DNA from: Kluyvera sp036759925
GTDB taxonomy: Bacteria; Pseudomonadota; Gammaproteobacteria; Enterobacterales; Enterobacteriaceae
Assembly (NCBI RefSeq): GCF_036759925.1
Contig: NZ_JAPKIB010000012.1
Span: forward strand, 62,001 to 126,000
Length of the DNA: 64,000 nt
Direction: 5' to 3'
The stretch's first letter is position 1. The number at the start of each line of letters is the position of its first letter. This document shows positions 61,562 through 64,000 of the stretch, in pieces. The notes under the pieces are model-generated. The model worked only from the letters and a program-made list of their open reading frames with translations. It did not search any database and was not told the origin of the DNA. A program made the position numbers and the translations under genes.

Positions 61562-62299
61562 ATGGAACATATCGACAATATCCTGGTGGTGGACGACGAC
61601 CACGACATCCGCGAGCTGGTCGTCGACTATTTGCAGAAATCAGGTTTCCGGGCAACAGGGGCCAGTAACGGCAAGGCGATGCGCGCCTATATGAGCAGCA
61701 ATCAGGTCGATTTAGTGGTGCTGGATATCATGATGCCTGGCGACGACGGGTTAACGCTGTGCCGCCAGCTGCGTAACGATCGCCAGAACGTCCCGGTGCT
61801 GATGCTGACCGCGCGCGGCGATGACGCAGACCGCATTCTGGGGCTGGAAATGGGCGCCGACGACTATCTGGTGAAGCCGTTTGTCGCACGCGAACTGCTG
61901 GCGCGCATTAAGGCGATTCTACGCCGGTACCGCGCCCTGCCACCCAATTTGCAGATAACCGAAACCGGGCGTTTGATTGCCTTTGGCGACTGGCGTCTCG
62001 ATACCGCCGCTCGCCACCTGATAGACAACAATGGCCTGGCGGTGGCGCTAAGCGGCGCGGAATATCGTCTGCTGCGCGTGTTTGTCGATCATCCACAGCG
62101 CGTGTTAAGTCGCGACCAGTTGCTCAGCCTGACCCAGGGACGCGACGCGGAGCTGTTCGAACGCTCCATCGATCTTCTGGTCAGCCGCCTGCGCCAACGC
62201 TTAAACGACGACGCCCGTGAACCGGCCTATATCAAAACCGTGCGCAGTGAAGGCTACGTGCTGGCGATGGCGGTTGAAATTCGGGAACACCGCGAATGA
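61562..62299 (+). CDS. OmpR-family response regulator
   Basis: 245 residues. Receiver domain with the acidic pocket VVDDDHD, phospho-acceptor Asp in VVLDIMMPGDDGL, and Lys in DYLVKPF; winged-helix output domain with FERSIDLLVSRLRQRL and TVRSEGYVL. Closest in style to OmpR itself but from a different locus. GGAG precedes the start; the kinase gene overlaps by 4 bp (ATGA). Confidence 0.94.
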   Translation: MEHIDNILVVDDDHDIRELVVDYLQKSGFRATGASNGKAMRAYMSSNQVDLVVLDIMMPGDDGLTLCRQLRNDRQNVPVLMLTARGDDADRILGLEMGADDYLVKPFVARELLARIKAILRRYRALPPNLQITETGRLIAFGDWRLDTAARHLIDNNGLAVALSGAEYRLLRVFVDHPQRVLSRDQLLSLTQGRDAELFERSIDLLVSRLRQRLNDDAREPAYIKTVRSEGYVLAMAVEIREHRE

Positions 62300-63630
62300 G
62301 GCTATGGCCAAAATCCCTGCTCTATCAGTTGGTGTTAATCGTGCTGGGCGGCCTGCTGCTGGCCAACGGCCTGACGCTGTCGCTGCTGCTGTACGAGCGA
62401 ATGAGCAGCGCGCGCAGCGTGATGCTCAACACCCTGGAAAATGATGTTGCCACCAGCGTGGCTATTCTCGACCGGCTCCCCGCCAGCGAGCGCAGTGCCT
62501 GGCTTCCCCGCCTGGCACGTGGTAACTATCAATACCTGATTTCAAGCGGCGAGCCCGGCCCTGCGCCGACCGGTTGGCGCACGTGCAGCATCGTGCAGAC
62601 GCTGCGCAATGCACTGGGAGAAAAATATGCCCTTACCGTCAGCCATCTGCCCGGCCCGCAGGAGCATATCCAGGCCCACCTTCATTTGAGCGATGGTCAG
62701 CCGCTCACCATCGACATGTACCCGCAGCTTCCTGCGCTGGCGCGTTGGTTACCCGTTGTCCTGGTCGCACAGCCATTACTGCTGCTGATTTTCGCCTGGT
62801 TGGCAGTGCGTCAGGTGGTGCGTCCGCTACGGCGCTTTACCCGCGCGGTTGAAACCCTCGAACCGGCGGCCACCACACCTCAACCCATGACGGAGCGCGG
62901 CCCGCTTGAGGTGCAGCAAACGGCGCGGGCGTTCAACGCCATGCAGGCGCGCATTCAGCACTATCTAAAAGAGCGCACGCAGATCCTCGCCGCTATCTCC
63001 CACGACCTGCAAACGCCCATCACCCGTATGAAACTTCGGGTGGAGATGGCGCAGGAGCCCGCCCTACAGGAGAAGCTGATGCAGGATCTGGATGCCATGA
63101 CCCGGCTGGTGCGCGAAGGTATCGCCTACGCACGCAGTACTGAAAGCGTGCAGGAGCCAAGCCAGCGCCTCGACCTCAACGCCTTTCTGGATACCCTGGT
63201 CTGCGATTACACCGATACCGGGCATCCGGTCACGTTCGTTTCGTCGGGTCATCCCTTGCCGCTCATCACCTTCCCACAGGCGCTGCGGCGGGTCGTGACC
63301 AATCTTGTCGATAACGCGTTAAAGTACGGCGACACCGCGCAGCTGACGCTCAAGCCCGTCGACGATCGCTGGCTGGTCATTGAGATTGACGATGGCGGAC
63401 CGGGCATCCCTGAGCACGAGCTGGAAGCCGTACTGCAACCTTTCTATCGGCTGGAATCATCGCGCAACCGCCATACCGGCGGCACCGGGCTGGGGTTGGC
63501 TATCGCCTCGCAGCTCGCGGTTCGCTTGCAAGGAAAACTCGCGCTGAGCAATCGGCCACAGGGTGGCCTGTCAGCCAGACTTCTGCTGCCTTTGTATCCT
63601 GATGTATCTGACGCAATCGTCGACAATTAA
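62296..63630 (+). CDS. sensor histidine kinase, EnvZ-like
   Basis: 444 residues with two membrane helices (about 10-33 and 150-172) around a small periplasmic domain of about 120 residues, a HAMP linker, H-box AAISHDLQTPITRMKLRVEM, N-box NLVDNALKYGD and G-boxes DDGGPGIP and GGTGLGLAIA. All kinase motifs are intact. It probably senses a periplasmic or membrane signal and phosphorylates the preceding regulator; the neighbours (exported hydrolase, CcdA-like redox protein) suggest envelope redox or chemical stress. Confidence 0.94.
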   Translation: MRLWPKSLLYQLVLIVLGGLLLANGLTLSLLLYERMSSARSVMLNTLENDVATSVAILDRLPASERSAWLPRLARGNYQYLISSGEPGPAPTGWRTCSIVQTLRNALGEKYALTVSHLPGPQEHIQAHLHLSDGQPLTIDMYPQLPALARWLPVVLVAQPLLLLIFAWLAVRQVVRPLRRFTRAVETLEPAATTPQPMTERGPLEVQQTARAFNAMQARIQHYLKERTQILAAISHDLQTPITRMKLRVEMAQEPALQEKLMQDLDAMTRLVREGIAYARSTESVQEPSQRLDLNAFLDTLVCDYTDTGHPVTFVSSGHPLPLITFPQALRRVVTNLVDNALKYGDTAQLTLKPVDDRWLVIEIDDGGPGIPEHELEAVLQPFYRLESSRNRHTGGTGLGLAIASQLAVRLQGKLALSNRPQGGLSARLLLPLYPDVSDAIVDN

Positions 63631-63684
63631 GCTGACAAAACGGCCGATTGCCGACACATTCCCACGACATCGGTACGATTAAAT

Positions 63685-63725
63685 CACCTCATCGCCTGCT
63701 CGGCAGGTTTCATTGATATGAGGTG
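63685..63725 (+). promoter_or_regulatory. leader structure that can hide the CcdA-like ribosome binding site
   Basis: CACCTCAT (63685-63692) is the exact complement of ATGAGGTG (63718-63725), which contains the Shine-Dalgarno sequence GAGGTG. Between them CCTGC-TCG-GCAGG forms a second perfect hairpin (63695-63707). The fold would leave the start codon ATG (63730) just outside a closed stem. Confidence 0.5.
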
Positions 63726-63729
63726 TCTG

Positions 63730-64000
63730 ATGGCTATTATTATCGCGTTTCTCGGCGGGATGTTGACCCTGCTCAGCCCCTGCACGTTGCCGGTTATCCC
63801 GTTTCTGTTTGCCAGCGTGAAAGGACAAAAACGACATCTGGCAGCGATGCTCGCCGGGATGGTGGTGATGTTTACCGCACTGTCGCTGCTGGTCACGGTC
63901 GCCAGCGCCTGGGTCACTCAGGTCGCACAGGCGGGCCGCTGGCTGGCGCTCGCCTTTCTAAGCGCGGTGGCACTGTCGCTTATTTCACCGCGCATTGCCC
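63730..64000 (+). CDS. CcdA/DipZ-type cytochrome c biogenesis or thiol-disulfide transmembrane protein, 5' part
   Basis: The first 90 codons are present and the gene runs off the window. The start MAIIIAFLGGMLTLLSPCTL followed by PVIPF carries the CcdA/DsbD hallmark LSPCxLP with the first redox cysteine. This family moves electrons from cytoplasmic thioredoxin across the membrane to periplasmic thiol proteins. A long form fused to a thioredoxin domain (DipZ) is likely but cannot be seen. GAGGTG lies 5-8 nt before the ATG, within a possible inhibitory stem. Confidence 0.85.
   Translation, partial: MAIIIAFLGGMLTLLSPCTLPVIPFLFASVKGQKRHLAAMLAGMVVMFTALSLLVTVASAWVTQVAQAGRWLALAFLSAVALSLISPRIA

Overview
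The window is chromosomal DNA from a member of the Enterobacteriaceae that is close to, but not, Escherichia coli. Most of it matches two blocks of the E. coli K-12 map in gene order and protein length. The first is mgtS/mgrR-dcp-ydfG-rspR-ydfI-(ydfJ)-rspB-rspA-ynfA-ynfB-ynfC-ynfD-ynfE-ynfG-ynfH-dmsD-clcB-bioD2-mlc-ynfL-ynfM-asr-ydgU-ydgD-mdtI-mdtJ-tqsA. The second is ortT-patD-ydcV-ydcU-ydcT-ydcS-ydcR-rlhA-sutR-ydcO. In K-12, as I recall its map, the blocks lie well over 100 kb apart; here they meet with 2 bp between tqsA and ortT. Citrobacter, Enterobacter, Kosakonia or Leclercia would all fit, and I cannot name the genus.

Layout. 1-1.7 kb: start of a MetE-like methyltransferase, a rhodanese and the GlxA/FtrA-type regulator. 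1.7-2.2 kb: a PhoP-type Mg2+ stress cassette (mgtS, 31 aa; mgrR sRNA; a 56-aa orphan). 2.5-6.5 kb: dcp, ydfG, rspR. 6.5-15.6 kb: a UspG-like protein and a hexonate utilisation cluster (ydfI, a TRAP transporter, ydfJ, rspB, rspA). 15.7-18.2 kb: ynfA, ynfB, ynfC and ynfD, without speG, plus an orphan. 18.5-23.1 kb: anaerobic Tat-exported molybdoenzyme operon (ynfE, ynfG, ynfH, dmsD) with an FNR-like promoter. 23-31 kb: clcB, bioD2, mlc, ynfL/ynfM, a YhhS-like transporter, asr with an RstA-like box, and ydgU. 31-36.5 kb: ydgD, a GGDEF-EAL protein, spermidine exporter mdtJI, tqsA, ortT. 36.7-44.4 kb: two orphans, putrescine-linked patD and ydcSTUV, ydcR. 44.5-53.8 kb: an accessory insertion between ydcR and rlhA carrying an AT-richer oligosaccharide-uptake locus (AraC regulator, DUF2264 enzyme, LacY-type permease, GH88 hydrolase, KdgM porin) and a cyanide-insensitive-type bd oxidase with its 41-aa subunit. 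53.9-58.4 kb: a repetitive periplasmic protein, rlhA, sutR/ydcO. 58.3-64 kb: AraC/EamA pair, an exported alpha/beta hydrolase, a two-component system and the start of a CcdA/DipZ-type redox protein.

The most interesting points are: (i) two promoters about 3.8 kb apart, before rspA and before the TRAP operon, with the same operator-like 16-mer and the same TGTGATCTTAC element at identical spacing, which ties the non-E. coli transporter to the rspAB regulon; (ii) the complete glycuronide-oligosaccharide locus with GH88 catalytic Asp spacing preserved; (iii) small proteins and an sRNA that ordinary annotation misses (MgtS, MgrR, YdgU, OrtT, the bd-oxidase small subunit, a new 26-aa membrane peptide); (iv) a leader of the CcdA-like gene in which the ribosome binding site can pair perfectly with an upstream octamer; (v) loss of speG beside an intact spermidine exporter. 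I found no CRISPR array, tRNA, rRNA, insertion sequence or prophage.
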